From CAYXVB01 sp964467785 (GTDB taxonomy: Bacteria > Bdellovibrionota > UBA1018), in the NCBI GenBank assembly GCA_964467785.1, contig CAYXVB010000043.1, positions 1 through 24,183 on the forward strand: 24,183 bases of DNA, written 5' to 3'. How positions within the stretch are numbered: the first letter of the stretch is position 1; each line of letters begins with the position of its first letter. Position numbers and translations under genes: made by a program. Below the pieces are notes generated by a model. The model ran no database searches. It was not told where the DNA came from and saw only the letters and a program-made list of their open reading frames with translations. Of this stretch, positions 8,280-16,998 are shown one piece after another.

Positions 8280-9260
8280 ATGTTTGAAATCATCAAACCG
8301 GGAACCAACATCGACTTCGTCGGCAGGAAGAACCTCTGGATGGGGATCTCCGTCGCGGCGATCCTCGCCACCTTCGTGCTGCTGTTCACCAAGGGGCTCA
8401 ATTACGGCATCGACTTCACGGGCGGCGCTGAGATCCAGATCCAGGTCCCCAAGACCTGGGACATCGGCAAGGTCCGTGACGAGATGGAGAAAGGGGAGAT
8501 CAAGGGACTGCGCGTTCAGTCGATCGGTGAGGCCGATTCGCATCAGTTCCTGATCAAGGCGCAGGGGGACGAGAAGTCGCTCAACGGCGTGGCCGCTCAG
8601 GTCACCGCGGTTCTTTCGAAATCCCTCAAACCGGGCGAGTTCGAGATTCAGCGCTCCGACGTGGTCGGCCCCGCGGCCGGCAAATCGCTCCGCACGAGCG
8701 GCTTCATGTCGATGTTTTACGCGCTCTTGTGCATCCTGCTCTATGTGACGATCCGGTTCGACTACCGGTACTCGCCGGGCGCGGTGCTCGCGCTTTTCCA
8801 TGATACCGCGATTACCTTGGGCGTCTTCATCATCACGCAAAAGGTCTTTGACCTGCAGATCCTGGCGGCCTTGCTCGCCTTGATCGGCTACTCCAACAAC
8901 GACACCATCATCGTTTACGACCGCGTCCGTGAGACATTGCGCTCACATCCCGAGCTGACGATCGAGAAGGCGGTCAATCGCGCGATCAATGAGACGCTGG
9001 GTCGCACGATTTTGACTTCGTTAAGCACGTTCCTGACCGTGTTCGCCCTCTGGGCCTTTGGCGGCAAGGTGATCGAGGACTTCGCGTTCACTCTGATGGT
9101 CGGGCTCGTGGTCGGGACTTATTCGTCGATCTTCATCGCCAGCTCGGTCGTGATCTTCATGAGCAATTACCACGCTAAGAAGGACGCGGCGCTCAAGTCC
9201 AAGGGCGCTCCGGCCAAAAAACGCGTGATGGTTCGCCCCGAACCGAAGTTCAACCCCTGA
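8280..9260 (+). CDS. secF: Protein translocase subunit SecF
   Basis: A 326-residue inner-membrane partner of SecD. The first transmembrane helix (about 19-38) is followed by the family signature NYGIDFTGGAE (41-51). A short periplasmic domain (about 50-135) precedes the membrane domain, which holds the second signature YSNNDTIIVYDRVRE (204-218), including the conserved NDT. The basic tail (KSKGAPAKKR) is expected on the cytoplasmic side. AAGGAG lies eight bases upstream of the ATG, and only 22 bases separate it from secD, so co-translation is likely. The length matches the family. Confidence 0.97.
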   Translation: MFEIIKPGTNIDFVGRKNLWMGISVAAILATFVLLFTKGLNYGIDFTGGAEIQIQVPKTWDIGKVRDEMEKGEIKGLRVQSIGEADSHQFLIKAQGDEKSLNGVAAQVTAVLSKSLKPGEFEIQRSDVVGPAAGKSLRTSGFMSMFYALLCILLYVTIRFDYRYSPGAVLALFHDTAITLGVFIITQKVFDLQILAALLALIGYSNNDTIIVYDRVRETLRSHPELTIEKAVNRAINETLGRTILTSLSTFLTVFALWAFGGKVIEDFAFTLMVGLVVGTYSSIFIASSVVIFMSNYHAKKDAALKSKGAPAKKRVMVRPEPKFNP

Positions 9261-9276
9261 GTGAATCGGGGAAGGA

Positions 9277-11133
9277 ATGGTGGATTCCACGACTGAAGCG
9301 CAAACGCCATTGACTGCCGCGCGGCCCATGAGCGCCAAAGCGGCGAATATCCTGAACCCCAGGGAGTGGCGGCTGCGCTCGAGCGAGGTTCCATCCGAGG
9401 ACGAGATTGCCCGTCTCCAGAAGGAGACGGGACTTTCCCCTCTGACCGTCCGTGTCTGTTTGATGCGCGGGATGACCGCGCCTGACCAGATCCGGGACTT
9501 TCTCTATCCGCGCTTTGAGACGCTGACTTCGCCCTGGGCCATCCGGGACATGGAGCCGGCAGTCCAACGCCTGGCGAGGGCGCGTGCGGACGGGGAGTTG
9601 ATCCGGATTTTCGGTGATTATGATGTCGACGGAACGACTGGGGCGGCGCTGCTGGCTTGGGTCCTCCGCGAGCATGGCCTGAAGCAGGATGTCCGGCAGC
9701 CGGATCGTTTCAAGGACGGCTACGGTCTGAATGTCAAGGCTGTCGAGGAAGCCGTCTCCGCCGGTGCAAAGGTCCTCCTGACCGTGGACTGCGGGATCAC
9801 GAGCTTTGATGCCGCGATCCGCGCCAAAGAACTGGGTATCGATCTGATCGTGGTGGACCACCACCAGCTTGATCCGGTCCGTGGCCTCCCGTCGGCAGTG
9901 GCAGTGATCAATCCGCAACGCCCGGACTGCGAAAGTGGCCTGCGTCAGCTTTGCGGGTGTGGTCTCGCGTTTTATCTGGCGATGGCCCTGCGGGCGCATG
10001 GACGCAAAGCGGGCTGGTTTGTCGCGGGCGCTGAGCCCAATCTCAAGCAGCATCTCGATCTGGTGGTGATGGCGACGGCTGCCGACATGGTGCCGTTGAC
10101 CGGCAATAACCACACTTTGGTGCGGCATGGCCTGGAAGTTCTCAAGAACTCTCGTAAGCCGGGCGTACGGGCGCTTTTGAGCGCGGCTGGACTTGATCTG
10201 AACGATCTCAGTCCGGGGCATCTCGGCTTCGTGATCGGTCCCCGCATCAACGCTTCGGGCCGGATGCATTCGGCTTCGCTCGCGCTCGAAATGTTGACGA
10301 CCACTGATGCGACCCGGGCAACGGAGCTTGCGCTGACACTCGAAAAGCTCAATCAGGAGCGTGCGGAACTGCAGAACCGGATCTGGGACGAGGTGCGGGC
10401 CAAGGTGGAAAAAGGCATCGCCGAAGGCCGCTATCAGCATGGCATTGTCGTGGCCGATGCCAACTGGCACGAAGGTGTTGTCGGGATCGTCGCCTCGCGC
10501 GTGACGGAGACCTTCCGCAAGCCAGCCGCGGTCATCGCGCTTCGTGAAGATCACGGAAAAGGCAGTGTGCGCTCTTATGGGGGCAAAGACGTGCTTTCCG
10601 CCCTGCGCGCGTCCTCGGAGTACCTTCTGGGATTTGGCGGCCATAAGCACGCTGCGGGCCTTTCGGTAGCACTCGATCAGGTGGAGCGCTTCGCCGACGC
10701 ATTTGACCAGGCGCTGGGCGGCATAGAGGAAGACGCGCAGTCTCTTCCGCTTCTCGTCGAGGGCGCCTGTCGCTTGGAAGATCTAACGCCCCCGGCGATT
10801 CTCGAACTCGAAAAGCTGGGTCCTTTCGGTCCCGGCAATCCGGAGCCCGTGTTTCATTGTGAGGCGATGGTAGCTGAGCACCGCGTGCTCAAGGGGCGTC
10901 ACCTGAAGATGACCCTCGAAAGCGCGTTCGAACCGGAGGACGGCTCCATGCCCGCGGCAATCGAAGCGATCTGGTTCCATGCCGCGGAGAATTCCGAAGC
11001 GATGGAGCGCGTGCTTTCCGAGCCCGCGCTATGGGCTGGAGTACCCGAGCTTAACCGATTCCGCGGTCGCGTCACTCCGACCTTTCGCGTCCGAGAATGG
11101 CGATCTGCCCACGCTGATGTCAAGGAAGAGTGA
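9277..11133 (+). CDS. recJ: Single-stranded-DNA-specific 5'-3' exonuclease RecJ
   Basis: A 618-residue DHH-family nuclease that resects 5' ends in recombination and mismatch repair. Metal-binding motifs are in the expected order: FGDYDVDGTTGA (112-123), the DCG of TVDCGIT (171-173), and DHH (194-196) in VVDHHQLDP. The DHHA1 domain shows GFGGHKHAAGL. The C-terminal OB-like region ends in FRGRVTPTFRVREW. The ATG at 9277 lies right after GGGGAAGGA, so spacing is short; GTG at 9280 is an alternative that differs by one residue. It follows secF by 16 bases and probably ends the tgt-yajC-secDF-recJ transcript, since a separate promoter follows it. Confidence 0.96.
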   Translation: MVDSTTEAQTPLTAARPMSAKAANILNPREWRLRSSEVPSEDEIARLQKETGLSPLTVRVCLMRGMTAPDQIRDFLYPRFETLTSPWAIRDMEPAVQRLARARADGELIRIFGDYDVDGTTGAALLAWVLREHGLKQDVRQPDRFKDGYGLNVKAVEEAVSAGAKVLLTVDCGITSFDAAIRAKELGIDLIVVDHHQLDPVRGLPSAVAVINPQRPDCESGLRQLCGCGLAFYLAMALRAHGRKAGWFVAGAEPNLKQHLDLVVMATAADMVPLTGNNHTLVRHGLEVLKNSRKPGVRALLSAAGLDLNDLSPGHLGFVIGPRINASGRMHSASLALEMLTTTDATRATELALTLEKLNQERAELQNRIWDEVRAKVEKGIAEGRYQHGIVVADANWHEGVVGIVASRVTETFRKPAAVIALREDHGKGSVRSYGGKDVLSALRASSEYLLGFGGHKHAAGLSVALDQVERFADAFDQALGGIEEDAQSLPLLVEGACRLEDLTPPAILELEKLGPFGPGNPEPVFHCEAMVAEHRVLKGRHLKMTLESAFEPEDGSMPAAIEAIWFHAAENSEAMERVLSEPALWAGVPELNRFRGRVTPTFRVREWRSAHADVKEE

Positions 11134-11162
11134 AGAACTCGTTGATTCGCAGGCTGCGCGCC

Positions 11163-11190
11163 TTGACATAATCAGACGGCTCGATACAAT
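11163..11190 (+). promoter_or_regulatory. Near-consensus sigma-70 promoter of the S8 protease gene
   Basis: A perfect -35 TTGACA (11163-11168) and a -10 TACAAT (11185-11190, five of six bases) are separated by 16 bases. Transcription would start near 11197 and leave a leader of about 145 bases before the protease start. It lies just after recJ, uncoupling the protease from that operon. Confidence 0.7.
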
Positions 11191-11301
11191 CGACCGGGTA
11201 TTTCAGGGTTCTGTCAAGATCAAGCAGTCACAGACGGCCCTCGCCGACCCAAGGATGAAGTGTCGGTGCCAGGCGGATGGATCCGGGACTTGCGGATTCG
11301 T

Positions 11302-11340
11302 CTTCAACGTCCCCTCAACGTCCATAGACGGAGGTCGAAG
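11302..11340 (+). promoter_or_regulatory. Leader segment able to pair with the protease ribosome binding site
   Basis: The leader stretch 11302-11312 (CTTCAACGTCC) can pair at 9 of 11 positions with 11330-11340 (GGAGGTCGAAG), which is the Shine-Dalgarno region directly before the ATG at 11341. TCAACGTCC is present twice (11304-11312 and 11315-11323), so two alternative partners exist. This could hold translation down until opened, but it is a by-eye pairing and inference only. Confidence 0.3.
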
Positions 11341-13053
11341 ATGGAGAGTCGATACTCAACCGTCCGGAGCATGACTGCTCTGGCAGCCCTGGCAGGTGTC
11401 GCTTGCGGGCTGGGTTCTTCCAATGCCGCGTTCGCGGCGATCAAGAAAAACATCAGCCGAAACGAACATGTGCCGGGCGAAGTCCTGGTGCGCGTCCGTG
11501 ACGGATTCGCCGCGCAATCCGCGGTGGTATCCGGGTTGGCCCGTTCCCTAGGTGAAGGAGCGGTGCTCGCGGTCAATCCGCTGCTGACCGACAAGGGGAT
11601 TCTCAAAGTCCGTCTTTCCGACGACAAGAATCTTCAGGCCGCTCTGGCGCGCCTGAACAGCGAGCCCTCGGTCGAGTATGCCGAGCCCAACTATCGCGTT
11701 TACGCTTTTGACGACGGACTTCCGGATGATCCGGGTTTCAGCAAGACCTGGGGTCTCAAGAACTCGGGGCAGGCTGACGCAGCCGGCCAGATGGGTACGG
11801 TCGGTTCGGACATCAATATCGTGCCGCTCTGGAAAGAGGGATTCAAGGGGAGTCGCAAGGTGGTCGTGGCGGTCATCGACACGGGCATCGAGTGGACTCA
11901 TCCGGATCTCAAGGACAATCTCTTTACCAACCTCGCCGAGGCCGGTGATAACGAAAACAACGGCAAGGATAACGACGGCAACGGCTTCATCAACGACATC
12001 CACGGCTGGAACTTCGCCAACAACACGAAGAACTCCAACGACGATCACTCGCACGGCACGCACTGCGCTGGCACGATCGGCGGCGTGGGCAACAACGGCG
12101 TGGGTGTTGCCGGCGTGAATTGGGAAGTCACCCTGATGCCGGTCAAGTTCCTCGACGCCCAGGGCAGCGGATCGCTCGAAGGCGCGGTGAACTCGATCAA
12201 TTACGCCCGTATGATGAAGGTCAACGTGATGAGCAACAGCTGGGGCGGCGGTGGTTACACCGAGACCCTTCTGCAGGCCATCAAGGCGGCCAAGGATGCG
12301 GGTATCGCCTTCATTGCCGCAGCTGGCAACGAGACGAACAATAACGACTCCAATCCGACCTATCCTGCCGCCTATCAGGTGGATAACGTCACCGCTGTGG
12401 CCGCGACGGACAATCAGGATAAGCTCGCCAGCTTCTCCAACTTCGGCGCCAAGTCAGTCCATGTGGCCGCGCCGGGCGTGAAAGTCTACAGCACGGTCAA
12501 GGGTGGTACTTATGACACCTTCAGTGGAACGTCGATGGCGACTCCGCATGTCGCTGGCATCACCGCGCTACTGATGGCGGCTCACCCCGAGTGGAGCTAT
12601 GCCGAGGTCAAGAACCGTCTGATCACGACCAGCGATCCGGTCGCCGGCCTGAAAAAGAAGGTTCTCGCCAAGGGCCGCGTCAATGCCTACAACGCGATGT
12701 ACGGCATCGTGCCGCCCAGCAACGAGCCTGATCCTTCAGCTTGGAAGGATTTTGCCGCGGCGGTCGAGTCCGATCATCCGTATAAGAACAGCGCCAACCA
12801 GACCTTTACCGTCACGGTGCCGGGCGCAAAGTTGATCCGGGTCCATTTCGTGAAGGTCGACGTGGAAGCCCGCTTTGACCATGTCATGATCGAAACGCCC
12901 GCCGGCGCGGTAGGCGAGGACATCTCCGCCGCGCTTCAGGACTACACCTCTGAGTATATCGCAGGGGACACGGTGGTCATCCGGCTCAAGTCTGACGGTA
13001 GTGTTAATGGTTTCGGGTTCAAGGTGGATAAGGTACAGTACATTCCGCAATGA
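11341..13053 (+). CDS. Exported subtilisin-family (S8) serine protease with C-terminal beta domain
   Basis: A 570-residue secreted endopeptidase precursor. A signal peptide (about 1-32, ending AAFA) is followed by an inhibitor-type propeptide (about 42-120, from VPGEVLVRV to PSVEYAEPNYRVYA) that would be removed on activation. The peptidase domain carries the full triad: Asp180 in AVIDTGIEWTHPDL, His238 in HSHGTHCAGTIGG and Ser398 in SGTSMATPHVAG, with oxyanion Asn330 in AAAGNETN. The last ~105 residues form an extra domain of beta-strand character (SDHPYKNS...FTVTVPGA...IRVHF...GFKVDKVQYI), similar to CUB/P-domain-like C-terminal domains of secreted proteases; its role is not known. The start at 11341 is preceded by GGAGG with ideal spacing, better than upstream alternatives. 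It overlaps the next gene by four bases. Confidence 0.93.
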   Translation: MESRYSTVRSMTALAALAGVACGLGSSNAAFAAIKKNISRNEHVPGEVLVRVRDGFAAQSAVVSGLARSLGEGAVLAVNPLLTDKGILKVRLSDDKNLQAALARLNSEPSVEYAEPNYRVYAFDDGLPDDPGFSKTWGLKNSGQADAAGQMGTVGSDINIVPLWKEGFKGSRKVVVAVIDTGIEWTHPDLKDNLFTNLAEAGDNENNGKDNDGNGFINDIHGWNFANNTKNSNDDHSHGTHCAGTIGGVGNNGVGVAGVNWEVTLMPVKFLDAQGSGSLEGAVNSINYARMMKVNVMSNSWGGGGYTETLLQAIKAAKDAGIAFIAAAGNETNNNDSNPTYPAAYQVDNVTAVAATDNQDKLASFSNFGAKSVHVAAPGVKVYSTVKGGTYDTFSGTSMATPHVAGITALLMAAHPEWSYAEVKNRLITTSDPVAGLKKKVLAKGRVNAYNAMYGIVPPSNEPDPSAWKDFAAAVESDHPYKNSANQTFTVTVPGAKLIRVHFVKVDVEARFDHVMIETPAGAVGEDISAALQDYTSEYIAGDTVVIRLKSDGSVNGFGFKVDKVQYIPQ

Positions 13054-13718
13054 ACTTTGACCGTTCCTTTTTGTCTAGTATTGAGCGACGCCTGGGGTCT
13101 TCCCGTAAAGTTTCGGGGGCCCTGGGCGTTGTCTTATTGATTTGGGTTACGCTCGCGATCAGCCATGCAACCGGGCCTTCCGAAACTCCTCCTGCCACGC
13201 CAGTCCCCTCCGGAGTGGCTTCGGCTGGGCCGGGAGAGCAGGGCTCGGTATCTACCGTTATCGCGAGCCCTTCTCCGCTCGCGTCGCCTAGTCTCGCGCC
13301 AGCGCAACCACCGCTTTCGGACAAAGAGCGCCGGCAACTTCTGGCCGAGTTCCGCAAGGCTCAGGCCGGCGAAATGGCGGCGCTTCGCCATCGCCATCGC
13401 GTGGAGCTTCGGGAGTTAAAATCTTCCCAAGACGCGCGCCGTAAAGAGTGGAAAGAGACTGAGAACAATAAGCGCCGTCAGCTTTTTCAGACGGAAGCGA
13501 AAAAATCGACGGAGCGTCGCGCCTATTTCTCGGATCGAAACGCCCGGTGGGATGCGTTCAATCGGATCCTGACCGACGAGCTAACCCGCCGCAAGAATGA
13601 GCAGAGCGCACGGCTTGCCGCGCTCGAGGAGCAGCAGAGGTCCGGTCTCAAGGAATTTCAGGAAAGCCTCGGTCGCGGTGAGCGCCCTTCGGATCGGCTC
13701 TGGCCTGGAAATAACTGA
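13050..13718 (+). CDS. Membrane-anchored coiled-coil protein, unknown function
   Basis: A 222-residue protein with no family I recognise. A basic N-terminus is followed by one hydrophobic segment (about 22-40), most likely an uncleaved anchor. Next comes a Pro/Ser/Ala-rich flexible linker (about 42-90), then a highly charged Arg/Glu/Lys/Gln-rich region (about 91-205) expected to form a long coiled coil. This architecture suggests a periplasmic or envelope-spanning rod tethered to the inner membrane. Its ATG overlaps the protease stop codon (ATGA), which implies translational coupling and suggests that the two products work in the same compartment; that link is inference. Confidence 0.7.
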   Translation: MNFDRSFLSSIERRLGSSRKVSGALGVVLLIWVTLAISHATGPSETPPATPVPSGVASAGPGEQGSVSTVIASPSPLASPSLAPAQPPLSDKERRQLLAEFRKAQAGEMAALRHRHRVELRELKSSQDARRKEWKETENNKRRQLFQTEAKKSTERRAYFSDRNARWDAFNRILTDELTRRKNEQSARLAALEEQQRSGLKEFQESLGRGERPSDRLWPGNN

Positions 13719-13783
13719 TTCACGGCGATAGATCGGAAGTATCAACGCAGTACGATCTCTCAACCCCAGAAAGGCTCATTTTC

Positions 13784-14206
13784 ATGAAAAAGCAGGTTTG
13801 GACTTTGATTTCGGGTCTTGTTCTGTCTTTTGTGCTCACTGCCCCGTCTTTTGCTATCGATCAGGCCGGTCGGGGGGCAGGCGCCGCGTGCCGTGAAGAC
13901 ATGACCAAGTTCTGCAAAGACATCCAGCCGGGCGAAGGCAGGATGTTGGAATGCATGAAAAAGCACGAAGGTGAGCTTTCCGCCGAGTGCAAATCCATGA
14001 TGGCATCCAAAAAGGAGCATATGAAGAGGCGCATGCACTCCGCTCATGAGGCTTGCCAGGCTGACGTCGAAAAGTTTTGCAAGGACGTCGCACCCGGCAA
14101 GGGTCGGATCATGGAGTGCCTGAAGTCTCATGAGTCCGAGCTTTCGGCCGCTTGCAAGGAGGCTCACTCCAAGATGCAGTCCAAAATGGAACGCATGAAA
14201 AACTAA
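13784..14206 (+). CDS. Exported cysteine-rich repeat protein (GLG1-type repeats)
   Basis: A 140-residue protein with a clear Sec signal peptide cleaved after PSFA (residue 24). The mature part consists of two tandem units of 55 residues with identical cysteine spacing: Cys36, 44, 57, 69 and Cys91, 99, 112, 124 (gaps 8, 13, 12 in both). Each has the pattern C..D..KFCKD..PG.GR..EC.K.HE.ELSA.CK, which resembles the cysteine-rich repeat first described in the eukaryotic Golgi protein GLG1 and also found in some bacterial exported proteins. The cysteines probably form disulfides in the periplasm. The tail is Met/Lys-rich. An AGAAAGG ribosome site lies upstream. Molecular function unknown. Confidence 0.8.
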   Translation: MKKQVWTLISGLVLSFVLTAPSFAIDQAGRGAGAACREDMTKFCKDIQPGEGRMLECMKKHEGELSAECKSMMASKKEHMKRRMHSAHEACQADVEKFCKDVAPGKGRIMECLKSHESELSAACKEAHSKMQSKMERMKN

Positions 14207-14215
14207 CGGCTAGGG

Positions 14216-14248
14216 GCGCTCCGATCTTCGAGCGGGGATCAGGAGCGC
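14216..14248. terminator. Stem-loop between convergent genes, possible bidirectional terminator
   Basis: GCGCTCCGATC (14216-14226) pairs with GATCAGGAGCGC (14237-14248), with one bulged A. It lies between the convergent ends of the cysteine-rich protein gene and rel, overlapping the rel stop codon. There is no adjoining T-run on either strand, so termination would be inefficient or factor-assisted. Confidence 0.35.
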
Positions 14249-16425
14249 ACTCGCTCCACGTTGATCACGCCCTTCTTGCTTTCGAGGGCGCTGGTGATCT
14301 TGTGGAGCTGCTGTAGGTCATTGACCTCGACGTCAAAAAGCGCGATGGCTTTTTTATCCTTGGTCGTGCGGATGTTGGCCGAGGAGATGTTCACGCCGCA
14401 GCCTGCGATGGTCTGTGACATCAGCGCCAGTAAACCCGGCTCGTCGAGCGAGAGAACTCGAATCTTGACGTGGCGCTTAATGTTGCTCTTTTCCGCGTGG
14501 TTCCACCGGACCTCCACCTTGCGTTCGGGATCGTTGTCGAGCGCCTTGGTGCAGGTTGAGGTGTGAACGGTCACGCCCCGTCCGCGAGTAATGAAGCCCA
14601 CGATCGAGTCGCCGGGAAGCGGGTTGCAGCATCTGCCGAAACGGATCAGCACGTCGCCCAGTCCGGCCACGCTAATCGCGTTGCGGGTGTCGCTGCGTTT
14701 GCGGGCGACATTGAAGACCTTCTTGAGGAAGGTCTCATCCTCGGCCTTGGCCGCCTCAGTTTTGCGCGTGAGCGCCTCGGCGGGAACCAGGTGCGGGACC
14801 ACGTCGTCGGGCGTGATCCGCCCGTAGCCCAGGGCCACAATGAGCTCTTCGACATAGCGATAGCCCATATTTTCGGCGACCTTAAGCAGCTCGTTGCCCT
14901 TTTCAAGCTTGTGGAGGGTGAATCCGTAGGGACGGATCGCGCGGTCCAGGAGCTCGCGGCCGAGCTCTTTGGCGCGGTCCCGCTCCTGCTGCTTGATCAA
15001 TGCGCGGATCTTGGCTTTGGCGCGCGAGCTTCGCACGATCTTGAGCCAGTCCTTTGAAGGGGACTGCGAGGGCGAGGTGACGACCTCGATGGTGTCCCCT
15101 GACTTGAGACGGTATTTCAGCGGGACGATCTTGCCGTTGACCTTGGCGCCCACGCATTTGTTGCCGACGTCGGTATGAACCGCATAAGCGAAGTCCAGCG
15201 GGGTAGAGCCATGAGGCAGCTGCTTGACCTCGCCCTTGGGGGTGAACACGAACACGTCTTCGGCGAAGAGGTCGATTTTGACCGTCTCCAGGAATTCGTT
15301 CGGATCGGTCAGGTCCTTGTGCCATTCCAGGAGGCGGTTGACCCACTCGACGTTGTCGCGGGCGCGGATGTCAAACTTGCCTTCTTTGTATTTCCAGTGC
15401 GCCGCGATGCCGCCTTCGGCGATCTGCTGCATCTCCTGGGTGCGGATCTGGATCTCCACGCGTTCGCCGGACGGACCGATGACCGTGGTGTGCAGCGACT
15501 GGTAGCCGTTGGCCTTCGGGATGGCGATGTAGTCTTTGAAGCGGCCCGGGACCGGCTTGTACGTGGCGTGAATCACGCCTAGCGCCTTGTAGCACTCAGT
15601 GATGTTGTCCACGACGATCCGGAACGCGATCAGGTCGAAGATCTGGTCGAAGTCCGCGTTCCGGCGCTCCATCTTTTTGAAAATGGAATAGAAGTGCTTG
15701 GAGCGACCCTGGACCGTGGCCTGGATGTCGTACTCCTTGAGCTTTTCGTTGAGGATGTCGCAGACGTCCTCGATGTATTTCTCGCGCTCCCACTTGGTCT
15801 TGGAGATGTTCTTCGCGAGCTTGTAATAAATGTCCGGGTGAAGGTAGCGGAGGCAGAGATCCTCGAGGTCGACCTTGATCCAGCCGATACCGAGGCGATT
15901 CGCGATCGGCGCGTAGATGTCCAGCGTCTCCTGGGCAATCGTCTGCTGCTTGTGCGGCGCCAGATGCTCCAGGGTGTTCATGTTATTGAGACGGTCCGCC
16001 AGCTTGACCAGGATCACGCGGATATCCTTGGCCATGGCGATGATCATCTTACGGAAATTCTCGGCCTGCTTTTCCTCGGAAGTCTTGAAGGTGATCTGCG
16101 AAAGCTTGGTCACCCCATCCACCAATTCGGCCACGTCCTTGCCGAATTCTTTCTCGATCTGCTCGAGCGTCGCATGGGTATCTTCGACCGTGTCATGCAG
16201 CAGGCCGGTGACGATGCTCGCGATGTCCAGATGAAGCTCGGCCAGCGTTTGAGCGACATCCGTCGGATGCGTCATGTAGGGCTCGCCGCTCGACCTCAGC
16301 TGTCCGCGGTGCGCCTCTTCCGAGAAAGCATACGCTTTCTGGATCAGGTCCAGTTTGGCGTCCGGATAGTAGGCCTGAACCGTTGAAAGTATGGTTTGAA
16401 GGGTCGCGTGGGGCTTTTTAGCCAC
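14239..16425 (-). CDS. rel: Bifunctional (p)ppGpp synthetase/hydrolase, RelA/SpoT family
   Basis: A 728-residue stringent-response enzyme that makes and degrades (p)ppGpp. The N-terminal HD hydrolase domain is intact: RSSGEPY (44-50), His53, HD at 77-78 and ED at 81-82. The synthetase domain has RSKHFYSIFKKM and GRFKDYIAIPKANGYQSLHT; RFKD (295-298) is the charge pattern of bifunctional enzymes, not of synthesis-only RelA. Then come a TGS domain (DVFVFTPKGEVKQLPHGST), a helical and CC-type zinc region (FGRCCNPLPGD, TSTC) and a C-terminal ACT domain (IRVLSLDEPGLLALMSQTIA). I prefer GTG at 16425, which overlaps the gmk stop by eight bases, has GAGG six bases upstream and matches SpoT length at the N-terminus; ATG at 16461 (740 residues) is possible. 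Third gene of the accA-gmk-rel run. Confidence 0.96.
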   Translation of the reverse strand: MAKKPHATLQTILSTVQAYYPDAKLDLIQKAYAFSEEAHRGQLRSSGEPYMTHPTDVAQTLAELHLDIASIVTGLLHDTVEDTHATLEQIEKEFGKDVAELVDGVTKLSQITFKTSEEKQAENFRKMIIAMAKDIRVILVKLADRLNNMNTLEHLAPHKQQTIAQETLDIYAPIANRLGIGWIKVDLEDLCLRYLHPDIYYKLAKNISKTKWEREKYIEDVCDILNEKLKEYDIQATVQGRSKHFYSIFKKMERRNADFDQIFDLIAFRIVVDNITECYKALGVIHATYKPVPGRFKDYIAIPKANGYQSLHTTVIGPSGERVEIQIRTQEMQQIAEGGIAAHWKYKEGKFDIRARDNVEWVNRLLEWHKDLTDPNEFLETVKIDLFAEDVFVFTPKGEVKQLPHGSTPLDFAYAVHTDVGNKCVGAKVNGKIVPLKYRLKSGDTIEVVTSPSQSPSKDWLKIVRSSRAKAKIRALIKQQERDRAKELGRELLDRAIRPYGFTLHKLEKGNELLKVAENMGYRYVEELIVALGYGRITPDDVVPHLVPAEALTRKTEAAKAEDETFLKKVFNVARKRSDTRNAISVAGLGDVLIRFGRCCNPLPGDSIVGFITRGRGVTVHTSTCTKALDNDPERKVEVRWNHAEKSNIKRHVKIRVLSLDEPGLLALMSQTIAGCGVNISSANIRTTKDKKAIALFDVEVNDLQQLHKITSALESKKGVINVERVRS

Positions 16426-16990
16426 GAAGCGCCTCTTCCACGATCCTCTTGAGCTCGCCATACGCGCGCTCCAGGGAATCGTTCACGATGACATGCTTGA
16501 ACGCCGGAATCCTCGCCATCTCGTCACGCGCGTTTTTCATCCGGCGTTGGATCGACTCTTCTTTGTCCGTGCCGCGCGCTCGCAGCCGTTGCTCGAGCAC
16601 CTCCAGGCTGGGAGGGGAGATGAAGATCAGGACGGCTTCTTTCGGAAAACTCTTTTTAAGGCTCTCGGCGCCCTGAACGTCGATGTCGAGCAGTACGGAT
16701 TTGCCGCGCTTGAACGCGCCGTTGATCGTGGCTTTGGACGTGCCGTAATAATTGCCATGCACCAGGGCCCATTCGGCAAAGGCCTCTGCCGCGATCTGGG
16801 CCTTGAAGTCGTCCTGTGAAAGAAAGAAGTATTCCTTGCCGTGCTGCTCCTGGCCGCGGGGGGCGCGGGTGGTCGACGAGATCGAAAGCTCGAGCTCCTC
16901 GAAATCTCGGAGCAGGCGCTGACAGAGCGTAGTCTTTCCAGCGCCCGAGGGAGCGGATATGACGATGAGCCGGTTTTCCTGGGGACCCAT
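16418..16990 (-). CDS. gmk: Guanylate kinase
   Basis: A 190-residue cytoplasmic kinase that converts GMP to GDP with ATP. The P-loop is APSGAGKTT (13-21). GMP-binding features follow in the usual order: STTRAPRGQEQHGKEYFF, the EWALVHGNYYGT segment, LLDIDVQGAESL, and IFISPPSLEVLEQRLRARGTD with the lid Arg-rich region. Length and order match the family. GGAGG lies about 15 bases upstream of the ATG, longer than ideal. The gene starts eight bases after accA and overlaps rel; pairing gmk with a Rel enzyme links guanine nucleotide supply to ppGpp synthesis, an arrangement also known from gmk-rpoZ-spoT in enterobacteria. Confidence 0.97.
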   Translation of the reverse strand: MGPQENRLIVISAPSGAGKTTLCQRLLRDFEELELSISSTTRAPRGQEQHGKEYFFLSQDDFKAQIAAEAFAEWALVHGNYYGTSKATINGAFKRGKSVLLDIDVQGAESLKKSFPKEAVLIFISPPSLEVLEQRLRARGTDKEESIQRRMKNARDEMARIPAFKHVIVNDSLERAYGELKRIVEEALRG

Positions 16991-16998
16991 GTTCGGAC

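Noticed and set aside
6608..8401. A 597-codon open frame on the minus strand opposite secD and the start of secF
   Set aside because: It is fully antisense to well-identified secD, is composed of His/Asp/Arg/Glu-rich sequence typical of GC-rich antisense frames, and shows no domain, signal or ribosome site.
9250..10650. A 466-codon open frame on the minus strand opposite recJ
   Set aside because: Antisense to recJ, with Arg/His/Gln-rich composition and no recognisable motif.
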